A DNA stretch of 64,000 nt from Sphingobacterium oryzagri (GTDB lineage Bacteria; Bacteroidota; Bacteroidia; Sphingobacteriales; Sphingobacteriaceae): the NCBI RefSeq assembly GCF_028736175.1, contig NZ_CP117880.1:4402001-4466000 (forward strand), written 5' to 3'. This document shows, one piece after another, positions 8,886-17,805 of this stretch. Below the pieces are notes generated by a model. It ran no database searches. It worked only from the letters and a program-made list of their open reading frames with translations, and was not told where the DNA came from. Within the stretch, counting starts at the first letter, position 1. Every line of letters starts with the position of its first letter. A program made the translations under genes and the position numbers.

Positions 8886-8910
8886 AAAACAATTTTTATA
8901 AAATTGTTTT
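8886..8910. promoter_or_regulatory. Perfect 11-bp inverted repeat upstream of orphan lipoprotein
   Basis: AAAACAATTTT (8886-8896) and AAAATTGTTTT (8900-8910) are perfect inverted copies separated by TAT. The dyad lies about 35 bases before the ATG at 8944. It overlaps a possible -7 box (TAAAATTG, about 8899-8906) placed about 19 bases after a TTG, so it could be an operator, or a hairpin at the start of the transcript. The regulator is unknown. Confidence 0.5.
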
Positions 8911-8943
8911 TCGTAATTAACAACTAACGGAAATGAGATAATT

Positions 8944-9594
8944 ATGAAGAAACTAATTCAATTGACCAAATTAACATCTGTAATATGCTTTTTTGTTATA
9001 CTCTATGGTTGCAATAAGCAGGACGTCTCATTGCAAACTGATGCACTATTCGAACCATTCTCGCAGCAAGAATTATATTATTGGCACGAGGATGATAAAA
9101 TTCTTATCTCCCAAGACCCAAGTCTGGTGCTTATTGAAATCGACGGGGCGACTTTGGAACAAGCACAGGATTACCTTCCCCTCAGTCAAACCAAAGGCAT
9201 CCGCATAGGAGATAACAACAAGCTCCAATTGATTACGTCGACTGAAAATGCTCTTAGCGTTTTTGCTCGTTATACAACGAATAGCGGCAGACTCGCCTTC
9301 TACCCTGCAATAAAGATCGCTGGCAACGAAAGTACGGCTTTCATCACCAATAGAATTTCCGTGAAATTTCCAGATAACAGCGCTTCGACCGCCATAGATG
9401 CGATAGCACAAAAATATAATCTAACTTTTGTGAAAGAGACATTATATGGTGCACATATCTTCGAATCGAGCTACGCGAAGCAGGCCTTAAAAGAAGCAAA
9501 TGCTATCTATGAAAACGAAGATGTTCTTTGGAGCGGTCCTGATTTCATTATGTTATTTAACAACAACTCCATTCAACAAAATCCTGCCAAATAG
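8944..9594 (+). CDS. Lipoprotein resembling a free-standing subtilase propeptide
   Basis: A 216-residue lipoprotein: the signal sequence ends in VILYGC with Cys 23 as the lipidated residue. The C-terminal half, from about residue 140, reads like the I9/fervidolysin-type propeptide found before S8 subtilases in Bacteroidetes: ISVKFPDNSAS, IDAIAQKYNLTFVKETLYG, then EANAIYENEDVLWSGPDF. In such proteases the catalytic domain would follow; here the protein stops 15 residues later and no protease-coding frame follows in the 330 bases downstream. It could be a stand-alone protease inhibitor or chaperone on the cell surface, or the remnant of a protease gene. The propeptide similarity is recognised by eye and not proven. 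It is transcribed away from the fucosidase unit and has its own upstream dyad at 8886-8910. Confidence 0.6.
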   Translation: MKKLIQLTKLTSVICFFVILYGCNKQDVSLQTDALFEPFSQQELYYWHEDDKILISQDPSLVLIEIDGATLEQAQDYLPLSQTKGIRIGDNNKLQLITSTENALSVFARYTTNSGRLAFYPAIKIAGNESTAFITNRISVKFPDNSASTAIDAIAQKYNLTFVKETLYGAHIFESSYAKQALKEANAIYENEDVLWSGPDFIMLFNNNSIQQNPAK

Positions 9595-9869
9595 AACTTT
9601 TAGAATGCAGCTAGCCCTGAAAATAAACATACAGGACTTAACTCTACAGGAGTACAGATAACTTCAGGAGTTACAGAATACCCCCAAGCAGATCACTATT
9701 AATTTATTTTAAAAAAAAAGCTGAAAATAATAAATAAAAAAAGCGCTAGTCTACACATAAAGTTGGTTTACAAAAAAAATAACACAGCACTAACCAAGCT
9801 CGCTACAAAGGCGAAATAAAAATATAACTAAAGAAATAAAAGAGATTTGCATCTGGTTTAAACGCGCAC
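9595..9869. other. Gene-free A/T-rich spacer
   Basis: About 275 bases between the orphan lipoprotein gene and the terminator of the first SusD gene. I see no open frame with coding character and no clear terminator for the lipoprotein gene. The composition is A-rich with several A7-A9 runs. Confidence 0.5.
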
Positions 9870-9901
9870 AAAAAAGCCTGTACCACCGCTGTGGTACAGG
9901 C
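9870..9901 (-). terminator. Terminator of the first ROK-SusC-SusD unit
   Basis: A perfect 11-bp stem GCCTGTACCAC/GTGGTACAGGC (9876-9886 with 9891-9901, loop CGCT) is followed by six T on the minus strand. It starts 24 bases after the SusD stop codon. Confidence 0.92.
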
Positions 9902-9924
9902 TAAAAACACTATTAAATAAAAGC

Positions 9925-11502
9925 TTAATTTACGTCCCAGAAAATTTTCGTATCGCGGGTATCTTTATCCTTAACCGCCTGGTAATTGACATTATTGTAC
10001 GTAATTTCATTTGACGGATAAGTAAGTCTAGCTGGCGGATTTGCAGAGCTCGCCAGGTTTGCTGTTTGAAACGTCAACTGCGGAAAACCTGTTCTTCTAT
10101 ATTCTGCCCAGGCTTGCTGTGCTTGAAGAAAACCGAAATGTATCCATTTCTGCGTATAGATTTGCGCTAGCTTATTAGACGAAGAGCCTGTAAAGCTTAC
10201 TGTTGAAGTGTTTACAAAAGTGTTGATAACCTCATCTGCTGGCTTCACTTCTGTCTTGATACCTGTAGCATTTAAGTTATTCAAGTAATAATAAAACGAT
10301 ACAGACTGGCGCAGAGCGGCATTGTAAGCCGTTTGTGCCGCAGCCGTGTTTCCCCATCGCTGAAATGCTTCTGCTTTCAGGAAGTTTACTTCAGAAGCTG
10401 TCATCACAATACCAGGCAATGCTGGATTGTCAAAGAATGTAGCCGAATCCAAAATCGAAAATTTAGAAAATTCTGTTTCAAATTGTGCCGTCGTATATTC
10501 AATCGGCATAGCTTTATATTCCGTATTCGGGATAAAAACGTTGTTTACTGTTTGACCGAATTTGTCGTAGAAAACCGGAATACGCGGGTCATTCGCAGGC
10601 AGCATAATGTCATTTAACATCACATCTGTCGCATAATAATTTGCACCTTCCAATAACGCATCGCGCAAAGAACCTGTATATGTGGTCAATGGGCGAAGCA
10701 AAATATCGCTAGTCAATGGCGAGTAATTTGCCTGGTTATCACCATCTACCAACGGATAGTTTGCCGGATTGTTTAACATTTCCATAACTGCCGCAGAAGC
10801 TGTTGCTTCATTGTAGTTGGACGTCCGCATAAGCAAACGTAACCGTAATGAATTGGCGTAACGCTGCCATTTGCCGATATTGCCGCTATTTAAAATATCG
10901 GCCTTAGAGAAGTTCTCATTTTGCGTAGCAGATGCGAAAAATGTAGCCGCTTCTTCCAAACCATCGATAAACGTGTTGTAAAGTTCGATCTGATCATCAA
11001 ACTTACCGAGCTGAATCACACTGGAGCTTGGCAAACTTCCTGCTTCGGCAAACGGAATATCACCAAAATTATCCACCAATTTAGCCGCTTCATCGTAAAG
11101 AACGACGCGAGCTGCCTGCATGAATACCTCATTGGCCGCTTTCTCACTATCATCCATCCCGTTGTATGCAACTTCCATAGCACGGTAGATTCCCAATACA
11201 CCAGGCGCGTAAAAATCTCTCCAGTAATCGTTCGCATATCCATCGCTCTGTTGGTACATGGTATTTGACGGACCAAACGAAGCTGTTTGTGTATATACCG
11301 ATGCATGTAATAAAATAAACGTACGATAATGCCAATACGACGGTCTTACACGATCATTATTTAAAAGATCGGCGAAGAAACCGGGTATACTTTGTTGCGT
11401 GGAAGCATCCGGATTTTGAAATGCATCATCGAGTTGGTTCTTGCAAGAGCTAACAGTTAATGTTAACAGCAATACCGCTATATATATAATTTGCTTTTTC
11501 AT
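9925..11502 (-). CDS. SusD/RagB-like outer-membrane glycan-binding lipoprotein (module 1)
   Basis: SusD-like lipoproteins sit on the cell surface, bind glycans and form a lid over the SusC transporter. This 525-residue protein has a lipoprotein signal ending VSSC (Cys 20) followed by KNQLDD, whose Lys and acidic residues resemble surface-export signals. It has the SusD-like helical (TPR) pattern, with VFMQAARVVLYDEAAKLVDNFGDIPF and a C-terminal KWIHFGFLQAQQAWAEYRRTGFPQL motif characteristic of the SusD_2 type. It starts 24 bases after its SusC partner and ends the operon at the terminator 9870-9901. The order ROK regulator, SusC, SusD makes it part of module 1. The bound glycan is inferred from neighbouring glycosidases only. 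Confidence 0.95.
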   Translation of the reverse strand: MKKQIIYIAVLLLTLTVSSCKNQLDDAFQNPDASTQQSIPGFFADLLNNDRVRPSYWHYRTFILLHASVYTQTASFGPSNTMYQQSDGYANDYWRDFYAPGVLGIYRAMEVAYNGMDDSEKAANEVFMQAARVVLYDEAAKLVDNFGDIPFAEAGSLPSSSVIQLGKFDDQIELYNTFIDGLEEAATFFASATQNENFSKADILNSGNIGKWQRYANSLRLRLLMRTSNYNEATASAAVMEMLNNPANYPLVDGDNQANYSPLTSDILLRPLTTYTGSLRDALLEGANYYATDVMLNDIMLPANDPRIPVFYDKFGQTVNNVFIPNTEYKAMPIEYTTAQFETEFSKFSILDSATFFDNPALPGIVMTASEVNFLKAEAFQRWGNTAAAQTAYNAALRQSVSFYYYLNNLNATGIKTEVKPADEVINTFVNTSTVSFTGSSSNKLAQIYTQKWIHFGFLQAQQAWAEYRRTGFPQLTFQTANLASSANPPARLTYPSNEITYNNVNYQAVKDKDTRDTKIFWDVN

Positions 11503-11526
11503 TATATTAATCTTTAAATTTTATCC

Positions 11527-14500
11527 CTAGAAACTAGCATTTATAGAAAATCCGAAACTGCGTGTTGCAGCAGACGAACCTACGTCTATACCTTGACTAT
11601 ACCATTGGTTTCCGACAGGAGCCTCTGGATCCAGGTTTTCCAGTGTGCGGTAGAAATAAAATAAGTTACGCCCAACAAGCGAAAACCGTAAATTATTTAG
11701 CTTAAGCCTATCGCTTACTGCTGTTGGCAATCGGTAACTAAGTGCCAATTCACGCATTTTGATAAAATTGTTATCAAAAACAGCACCTTCTTCATTCCAG
11801 GCATCGTAACCCCAGTTGAACGTGTTCAAGTAATAATCAGCAGCCGAAATATTTACCTCGTTACGCTGACCTGTGTTTACATTTACACCGTCTAACGTTA
11901 CACCACCTTCTCTATAAGCCAAGGTATTTTCGAAAAGACCAGCACCCGTTTGGTATTTAGTAGGTTGCGATACCATTTGTCCGCCAAAACGATAATCCAC
12001 GGTAAAATCTAGTGAATAATTTTTGTAATTAAGAGTATTGGTTAACCCGCCAATTGCTTTAGGCAAAATATTACCAACTTTCTCATAACGCGTTTTATCA
12101 ATGACGTAAAAACCTTCGTCAGAGATCAACAAATTGCCATTTGCGTCGGTAGCTCTTGGATAAACGTAGATATCGCCTAGTTTATCCCCGTTGCGCGCAA
12201 CCACACGTAGTGAACTCTGGTCGGAATCATAAAATACAAGTTCTGACAAGCCTGCTGGCAACTCTTGTACATACGAAACGTTGTTCGAATAATTTAAACG
12301 CGCTGTCCAACTGAAGTTTTCCGTCGCGATCGGTGTGCCTGTTAATGAAATCTCTAAACCTCTATTGGCTAATTTCCCGACGTTGACAATTTGTGCTGAA
12401 GCACCCGCTGAATAGGCGGTGTTCAGGTTTAAAATTTGGTTTTTAATTACGTTATCGTAGTAACTAACATCTAAACCTAAACGGCTATTTAAAAACTTCA
12501 ATTCTGTACCAATTTCAAATTCGTACTTACGCTCCGGCAACAAGTTTAGGTTTCCATAGTTCGAACCGTAGGTTAATGAAGGAACAGAACCATTGACGGT
12601 TTGTAACGATGTTTGGTTGTAAGCGACGTTTGCCTGATAGATGCCGGCATCGTTACCCACAATACCGTAAGACGCTCTCAACTTACCAAAATTAAATTTG
12701 TCAGAATTGATTTTGAACGCTTCGCTGAATACAAAACTTCCACTAACAGATCCATAATTGTACACATTATTTGGCGCTGGTAAAGTCGATGAGTATTCTC
12801 TTCTTAAGGTACCTTCTAAAAACACATAGTTCTTGTAATCGAAGTTTAACAAACCAAAATAAGCATATTTCAACATCTCTTTACGTGCGTTAGATGCAGA
12901 AAAGATACCGTAGCTATTGTTCAAGCTAAACCAATTTTCAGTTACCAAACCATTGGTCGTTCCAGAAGATTGGTCGTTAAATTGCTCTTTGCGCGACTGA
13001 AAACCTCCACTAATCGAATAGTTGAAATCCGTTGCGATTTTGTTGGAATAGGTCAATAACAAATCCCCGTACAAAATATTGTAGATACCTTTAGTCGTCG
13101 TAAAACCACCTGTACTGCTTGACGTAGAGTTGAATGCTGTTGGGTACTCGTTGTATCGTTTATCTTCTGACTGCGCAGCAGTTAAATCACTACCGATCCG
13201 ACCTCTAAATTTCAGGTTTTTAACCAAATCCCAGTTTAAGGTTGCACTGGTCAACAAACGGTCTTCACGTTCGTCGTAGCTATTTCTATATTGATTCCAG
13301 AATAAATCTAACAAGTTGGCTCCACGCATATTGTAAACAAATGCCTCCGGTCTGCCTGTAGGCAGTGTAGAATACTTATAGCCTTGTGAGTTTTGGTAAG
13401 CTGATTTTAATAACGACATATCTTCGCTACGGTTTATAAAACCTGCGTAGCTTCCCAGCACCTGGCCTAACAAAAAGGTTCTGTTATGCGTATTCGTATT
13501 GATATAGGTAGCTACGATATCCGTGCTGATCTTGTCCGAAAGCTTAACCGATGAATTTAAATTCAACGTATTTTTTGTTTGTTTTGAACCTGGACTCGTG
13601 CTCTTATAATCCATCCGCGTAGCGCTCAAACGGTAATTGATTTTATCCGTCTGATTGGAGATACCAACATTAATATTGGAGTTATAACCGTTGTCAAAGA
13701 TATTTCTGTAATTGTCTGGACGTGCTTCGTAGCGTCTTGTTGAGCCATCCCACCAACGTACTTCTTCGCCCGTAAACTGAGGGCCAAAGGCACCATAAGC
13801 GCTAAAATAAGGTCTTCTTCCCGACGGAGAATTTGCATCCGGAATCCAACCTTCGGCAGTAGCACCGGCTGCAAGGTTAGTTGCCTCGTCGTATCCAGGA
13901 CCATAAATGTTTTGAAATTTAGGTAAAAAAGCAGCTCTTTCAATCGATCCGTTGTAGCTAAAGTCTACACCCAATCCTCTATCTTTAGAACCTTTTTTGG
14001 TCGTAATAACGATTACGCCGCTAGCCGCGTCTGATCCATACAATGCACTTGCTGCAGAACCTTTTAAAATGCTCATGGTTTCAATATCAGCCGGGTTGAT
14101 ATCTAAAAAGCCATTTCCGCGTACACGTTGATCATCCCAATAGTTGTTGTTGTTACGTCCAGTCGCACCGCCCTGCTGCTCGTTACGGATGATAACACCG
14201 TCAACGACCAACAACGGTTGTCTGTTGTAGTTGATGGAGTTGATGCCGCGAATCTGAATGTTGACAGCACTTGATGCACCACCAGGTGCAGCCATCACCG
14301 CAACACCGGGCGCTTTACCATAAAGCGCAGTCGCCACATTGGTCGTTCCAGCTTGCGTTAATTCTTTAGGCGTGATGTTACTAACAGCATATCCCAAAGC
14401 TTTCGCTTCACGCTTGATCCCCATAGCGGTAACGACAACCTCATCAAGCGATCCGGCATCTTCTTTAAGATTTACGTTAATAACATTTCCAGTAACGGTT

Positions 14501-14748
14501 ACCTCTTGCGTTAAGTAGCCGATCATGGTAAATTTCAGTTTAGCGCCACTCGTCGCTTGAATGGAAAAATTACCATCCGCATCGGTTTGTGTGCCATTGG
14601 TTGTTCCCGCTACGGAAACCGTAACGCCTGGAAGAGCCCCGTTAGCATCAGTTACCTTTCCAGTAACCGCTTGCTGCGCGAATAGCGTACCGACGCTTAA
14701 CAGCATCAATATTGCTAAGCTGCAACATTGTTGAAAAATTTTGTTCAT
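11527..14748 (-). CDS. SusC/RagA-like TonB-dependent glycan transporter (module 1)
   Basis: A 1073-residue outer-membrane receptor that imports oligosaccharides using energy from TonB-ExbBD. In order: a signal peptide (cut near LFAQQ), a carboxypeptidase-regulatory-like domain (VTGKVTDANGALPGVTVSV), the SusC signature LDEVVVTAMGIKREAKALGY, the plug domain (VNIQIRGINSINYNRQPLLV, SAASALYGSDAASGVIVIT) and a 22-strand barrel ending in the terminal ASF. The ATG at 14748 overlaps the stop of the ROK gene as ATGA, so its translation is probably coupled to that of the regulator. SusD follows after 24 bases. It is a paralogue of the SusC at 17806-21114, with clear divergence in the barrel and loops. 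Confidence 0.97.
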   Translation of the reverse strand: MNKIFQQCCSLAILMLLSVGTLFAQQAVTGKVTDANGALPGVTVSVAGTTNGTQTDADGNFSIQATSGAKLKFTMIGYLTQEVTVTGNVINVNLKEDAGSLDEVVVTAMGIKREAKALGYAVSNITPKELTQAGTTNVATALYGKAPGVAVMAAPGGASSAVNIQIRGINSINYNRQPLLVVDGVIIRNEQQGGATGRNNNNYWDDQRVRGNGFLDINPADIETMSILKGSAASALYGSDAASGVIVITTKKGSKDRGLGVDFSYNGSIERAAFLPKFQNIYGPGYDEATNLAAGATAEGWIPDANSPSGRRPYFSAYGAFGPQFTGEEVRWWDGSTRRYEARPDNYRNIFDNGYNSNINVGISNQTDKINYRLSATRMDYKSTSPGSKQTKNTLNLNSSVKLSDKISTDIVATYINTNTHNRTFLLGQVLGSYAGFINRSEDMSLLKSAYQNSQGYKYSTLPTGRPEAFVYNMRGANLLDLFWNQYRNSYDEREDRLLTSATLNWDLVKNLKFRGRIGSDLTAAQSEDKRYNEYPTAFNSTSSSTGGFTTTKGIYNILYGDLLLTYSNKIATDFNYSISGGFQSRKEQFNDQSSGTTNGLVTENWFSLNNSYGIFSASNARKEMLKYAYFGLLNFDYKNYVFLEGTLRREYSSTLPAPNNVYNYGSVSGSFVFSEAFKINSDKFNFGKLRASYGIVGNDAGIYQANVAYNQTSLQTVNGSVPSLTYGSNYGNLNLLPERKYEFEIGTELKFLNSRLGLDVSYYDNVIKNQILNLNTAYSAGASAQIVNVGKLANRGLEISLTGTPIATENFSWTARLNYSNNVSYVQELPAGLSELVFYDSDQSSLRVVARNGDKLGDIYVYPRATDANGNLLISDEGFYVIDKTRYEKVGNILPKAIGGLTNTLNYKNYSLDFTVDYRFGGQMVSQPTKYQTGAGLFENTLAYREGGVTLDGVNVNTGQRNEVNISAADYYLNTFNWGYDAWNEEGAVFDNNFIKMRELALSYRLPTAVSDRLKLNNLRFSLVGRNLFYFYRTLENLDPEAPVGNQWYSQGIDVGSSAATRSFGFSINASF

Positions 14749-15941
14749 AGTTGTTGTAAATTGAGTTGTGTAATTTGTGGTTGTATCAAAGTTGTTTGTT
14801 GCACGGCTGTACAGGCAGCGGCAATGGTTTGTATATTTTGCGTATCAGAAATGGACACGGTTGTAAATCGCAGTAAACGTGGAATACAATATTCTTGTAT
14901 AGATGAATGAAGCGCTGGTAGCAATGCTTCTCCGAAAATGCCGGCTTTACCGCTCATGATGATGCGTTCCGGATTCATAATATGGATCAAAGTTGATAAT
15001 CCTTTACCAAGCATATGCATACTTTTGCTCACCGCTTTCAGCGCCACTTGATCGCCGAGCTCAAATGCCCGGACCACATCGCTGAATAGTATATGCGCTT
15101 GTCGATCCAGCACCTGCTGAAGAAAAGAAGGCTCGCCATCAGCCAAGGCGTTGTGCACATTCTCCATCACGGCCAAAATGGAAGCTTCCACTTCCAGGCA
15201 ACCTTTTTTACCACAGGAGCACAACTTATAACTATTTGCTAATGGAATATGACTAAATTCGCCAGCATATCCACTGTGCCCGGTATAAAGTTGGCCGCCG
15301 ATGATCATGCCTAAACCCACACCCCAATTAAAATTGATAACTAAGATATCTTGATTAGCATGGTTGTTTTTATTGAACTTGTGCTCGGCAATAGCAATCG
15401 CGCTGGAATCATTGGCTACAGAAGTCGGCAACCCGAGGGCACTTTCCACATTTTTCTTTATTTCGTAGAAAGGTGACGTTATTGGGAAAGAATGGTTAAC
15501 GCCTTTTTCCGAGTCGACGAAGCCGGGCATAGTCAGCCCGACAATGCAGCTTGCGCCACTGGGCAACTCCTCTCGCACTTGCTTAGCGACCGTTATAATA
15601 GTATCGAAAGCCGTTTCGTCTTCATGGATCTGCGTAGCAACTTGTCTTGAAGTGATCACAAATTGGTGTTTTACATCCACTACGGCAATAGCCGTAAAAA
15701 ACTGATCGACCGATATGGTTAAAATGAAAGGCAAATTTTCTGCTACCAGGCCATGTTTCATTGCTCTTCGACCACCTGTTGAAGCAGCTAAACCGGACTC
15801 TTGGAGTACACCAGCTGCCACTAATCCCGAGACTTCATCCGTAACTTTAGGTATGCTTTTTTCTGTACAAAGGCTCAGCTCTGCTATAGAAAGGGTATCT
15901 GCATAATATAGTTGCCTGATAATCTCGTTCGATAATTTCAT
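14745..15941 (-). CDS. ROK-family transcriptional regulator (module 1)
   Basis: A NagC/Mlc-type regulator of 398 residues: an N-terminal winged helix-turn-helix (about 1-60: LSIAELSLCTEKSIPKVTDE, then ASTGGRRA) and a ROK sugar-binding domain. The zinc motif CSCGKKGCLE (241-250) and the GEFSHIPL stretch (227-234) are intact, as is the sugar-site NDSSAIAIAE (177-186). The ATP phosphate motif of ROK kinases (DxGGT) reads DQFFT, and the second one reads NFNWGVGLG, so it should sense a sugar without phosphorylating it. It is the first gene of its operon and overlaps susC by four bases (ATGA), tying regulator and transporter production. Its own promoter shares an upstream element with the ROK gene of module 2. 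The effector is unknown; N-acetylglucosamine or mannose derivatives would fit the locus. Confidence 0.93.
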   Translation of the reverse strand: MKLSNEIIRQLYYADTLSIAELSLCTEKSIPKVTDEVSGLVAAGVLQESGLAASTGGRRAMKHGLVAENLPFILTISVDQFFTAIAVVDVKHQFVITSRQVATQIHEDETAFDTIITVAKQVREELPSGASCIVGLTMPGFVDSEKGVNHSFPITSPFYEIKKNVESALGLPTSVANDSSAIAIAEHKFNKNNHANQDILVINFNWGVGLGMIIGGQLYTGHSGYAGEFSHIPLANSYKLCSCGKKGCLEVEASILAVMENVHNALADGEPSFLQQVLDRQAHILFSDVVRAFELGDQVALKAVSKSMHMLGKGLSTLIHIMNPERIIMSGKAGIFGEALLPALHSSIQEYCIPRLLRFTTVSISDTQNIQTIAAACTAVQQTTLIQPQITQLNLQQL

Positions 15942-15988
15942 TTTTAGCGTTATTGGTCCTTTTTTAGGGATGGTCGTTATAACGGCGG

Positions 15989-16046
15989 TGAAATTAAAAA
16001 AACTTTGATAAACAACAAAACTTTTTAAAAAAATTAATAAGTAATT
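15989..16046 (-). promoter_or_regulatory. Promoter of ROK-SusC-SusD module 1 with AT-rich upstream element
   Basis: On the minus strand TTTG (16016-16019), a 19-base spacer and TAATTTCA (15989-15996, a partial match to TAnnTTTG) form a likely promoter. Directly upstream, 16021-16046 is an AT-rich 26-mer that matches 24 of 26 positions with 22641-22666, which sits in the same place before the module 2 ROK promoter. It may be an UP-like element or a regulator-binding site. Confidence 0.55.
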
Positions 16047-16164
16047 GTTACTTAATTGTTATCACGACACGGAGAGTCGCGATACAGTGAAGAAGTTGCT
16101 ATATTTCGTAGCTAAAAGAATGCAACGTGCGAATATGGAAGAGATTGGTGAGCTATATTAATAG

Positions 16165-16185
16165 CAAAAGCCGCCCAAGGGCGGC
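16165..16185 (-). terminator. Terminator of module 2 (after SusD)
   Basis: GCCGCCC (16170-16176) and GGGCGGC (16179-16185) form a GC-rich 7-bp stem, followed by TTTTG on the minus strand. It starts about 29 bases after the SusD stop. Confidence 0.8.
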
Positions 16186-16213
16186 CTTCGCATGATGTGG
16201 AAATTGACAATCT

Positions 16214-17794
16214 TTAGTTTACATCCCAGAACAACTTGGTATTTACGTTGTCTTGGTCTCTAACTGTGCTGTAGTTTGCACTATTAAATGTGACTTCACC
16301 TGGAGGAATGTTCCATTTTACCGGAACTACGCGCTGCAAATCTGAGCTTTGCACAACGAACTGAAAGGTTGGGCTATCCAATCGTCTTACTTCGGCCCAA
16401 TTTTCTACAGGTTGCATCATGTTAAAATGTAACCACTTTTGCGTTGCAATAAGCTGTATTTTGTTGGAAACGCTTTCCCAGCCAATTCTGGAAAGGTAAG
16501 CATTGACCGCAGCATCTGTGGGCGTAGTGGCAGCAGGCACGAGCACATCGTTGCTGACCTGTCTGATGGCTACAAACAAACTAACCGACTGCTTGATACC
16601 ATTTTGAAAATAGGTCTTTGCCGTGGCATTGTCTCCCCTACGGGCATAATACTCGGCCAGTAAATAATTGACCTCTGATGCTGAAATCAACACGCCTGGG
16701 AAAAAATCATTACGTGAAAATGTTGACCGGTTGTAAATCGCTATTCTGCTAGGATTAGCCGCAGTTCCGGCAATCATTGCCGACTGTACCGATCCTGTCA
16801 GCGATTGATCCAAGCCGATATACTCACCATTTGCGCCCGCTCCCGGCTCAAAGATAAAAGGCAATCGCGGATCTTGATTTTGCAACATATTATCGATCAT
16901 CACTTTGCTCGCAATGTTTCCGTTCCAGCTCTCGAGTGCATCTTGAAAACCTGTAGAACTTATCGGAGATGATGGATCGGCAACATCTAGCTGTGCATTA
17001 TCTGCGTTAGTCAGAATCAACGGATACGTAGCCGGATTCCCTACAATCTCTGCCAACTCGGATTGTGCTCTCGATGAAAATGCAGAGGATGCCGACACCC
17101 GGGTTAGCAAGCGCACACGCAGGGAATTACAATATTTCTTCCACAAATTCAAATCACCTTTATTGATCAGATCTTGCGTTCTGAAGACGGAGTTTGCCGG
17201 AACAGTGATACCATTCAACTCGGTACTAATCGATTTCAGATCGTCGAGCATCGTCGTATAGATTTGCTCTGCAGCATCGTAAGCTGCATAAGATACGGGG
17301 TAATCGCCACCATTAGTGCTAAGTTTTCCTGCCTGCGACCAGGGAATACTGCCATGCAAATCGACAATTTGCTGCGTCTGATCGTAAAACAAGACTTTTG
17401 CAGTCAGCATAAATACTTTTGTATTCTCCTGTACTATCGCATCTGATGCATTGAAAACCTTTTCCAATTCGCGAAACTGAGCCAAACCTTCATAATACCT
17501 GTTCCAGCGATCTTCAATAGCTGCCGCACCAGGCGTCAGTTGGTTTTCCCCATTTGCCCAACCATTAATCTGGGTGTACCGCGCTATAGTAGGCATAACG
17601 GTCACAAAATAATTGCGGTAATCCGGCACCATAAGTTGGCGAAATCCGTAGATAACACCGGTAAACTGGCGCTCCACCGTGGTCGAAACTACCTTAGAAG
17701 GGTCACGATAACTCTCGTCAAAAGCTTCTTTCTGGCAGGAGTTGAATGTCGTAAGGGCAACCAGAAAAGCCCCAATAATATATTTTCTTTTCAT
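16214..17794 (-). CDS. SusD/RagB-like outer-membrane glycan-binding lipoprotein (module 2)
   Basis: A SusD-like surface lipoprotein of 526 residues. The signal sequence ends TTFNSC with Cys 20 lipidated, followed by QKEAFDE, an acidic/lysine stretch of the kind that directs lipoproteins to the surface. The helical core shows VFMLTAKVLFYDQTQQIVDLHGSIPW, and the family C-terminal motif KWLHFNMMQPVENWAEVRRLDSPTF. The start is taken at the ATG at 17794, 11 bases after the SusC stop; an upstream in-frame TTG at 17803 would also be possible but less likely. It shares the SusD_2 pattern with the module 1 SusD, though by eye they are only moderately similar, which suggests different or differently sized glycans. 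Confidence 0.95.
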   Translation of the reverse strand: MKRKYIIGAFLVALTTFNSCQKEAFDESYRDPSKVVSTTVERQFTGVIYGFRQLMVPDYRNYFVTVMPTIARYTQINGWANGENQLTPGAAAIEDRWNRYYEGLAQFRELEKVFNASDAIVQENTKVFMLTAKVLFYDQTQQIVDLHGSIPWSQAGKLSTNGGDYPVSYAAYDAAEQIYTTMLDDLKSISTELNGITVPANSVFRTQDLINKGDLNLWKKYCNSLRVRLLTRVSASSAFSSRAQSELAEIVGNPATYPLILTNADNAQLDVADPSSPISSTGFQDALESWNGNIASKVMIDNMLQNQDPRLPFIFEPGAGANGEYIGLDQSLTGSVQSAMIAGTAANPSRIAIYNRSTFSRNDFFPGVLISASEVNYLLAEYYARRGDNATAKTYFQNGIKQSVSLFVAIRQVSNDVLVPAATTPTDAAVNAYLSRIGWESVSNKIQLIATQKWLHFNMMQPVENWAEVRRLDSPTFQFVVQSSDLQRVVPVKWNIPPGEVTFNSANYSTVRDQDNVNTKLFWDVN

Positions 17795-17805
17795 TGTCGT
17801 CAATT

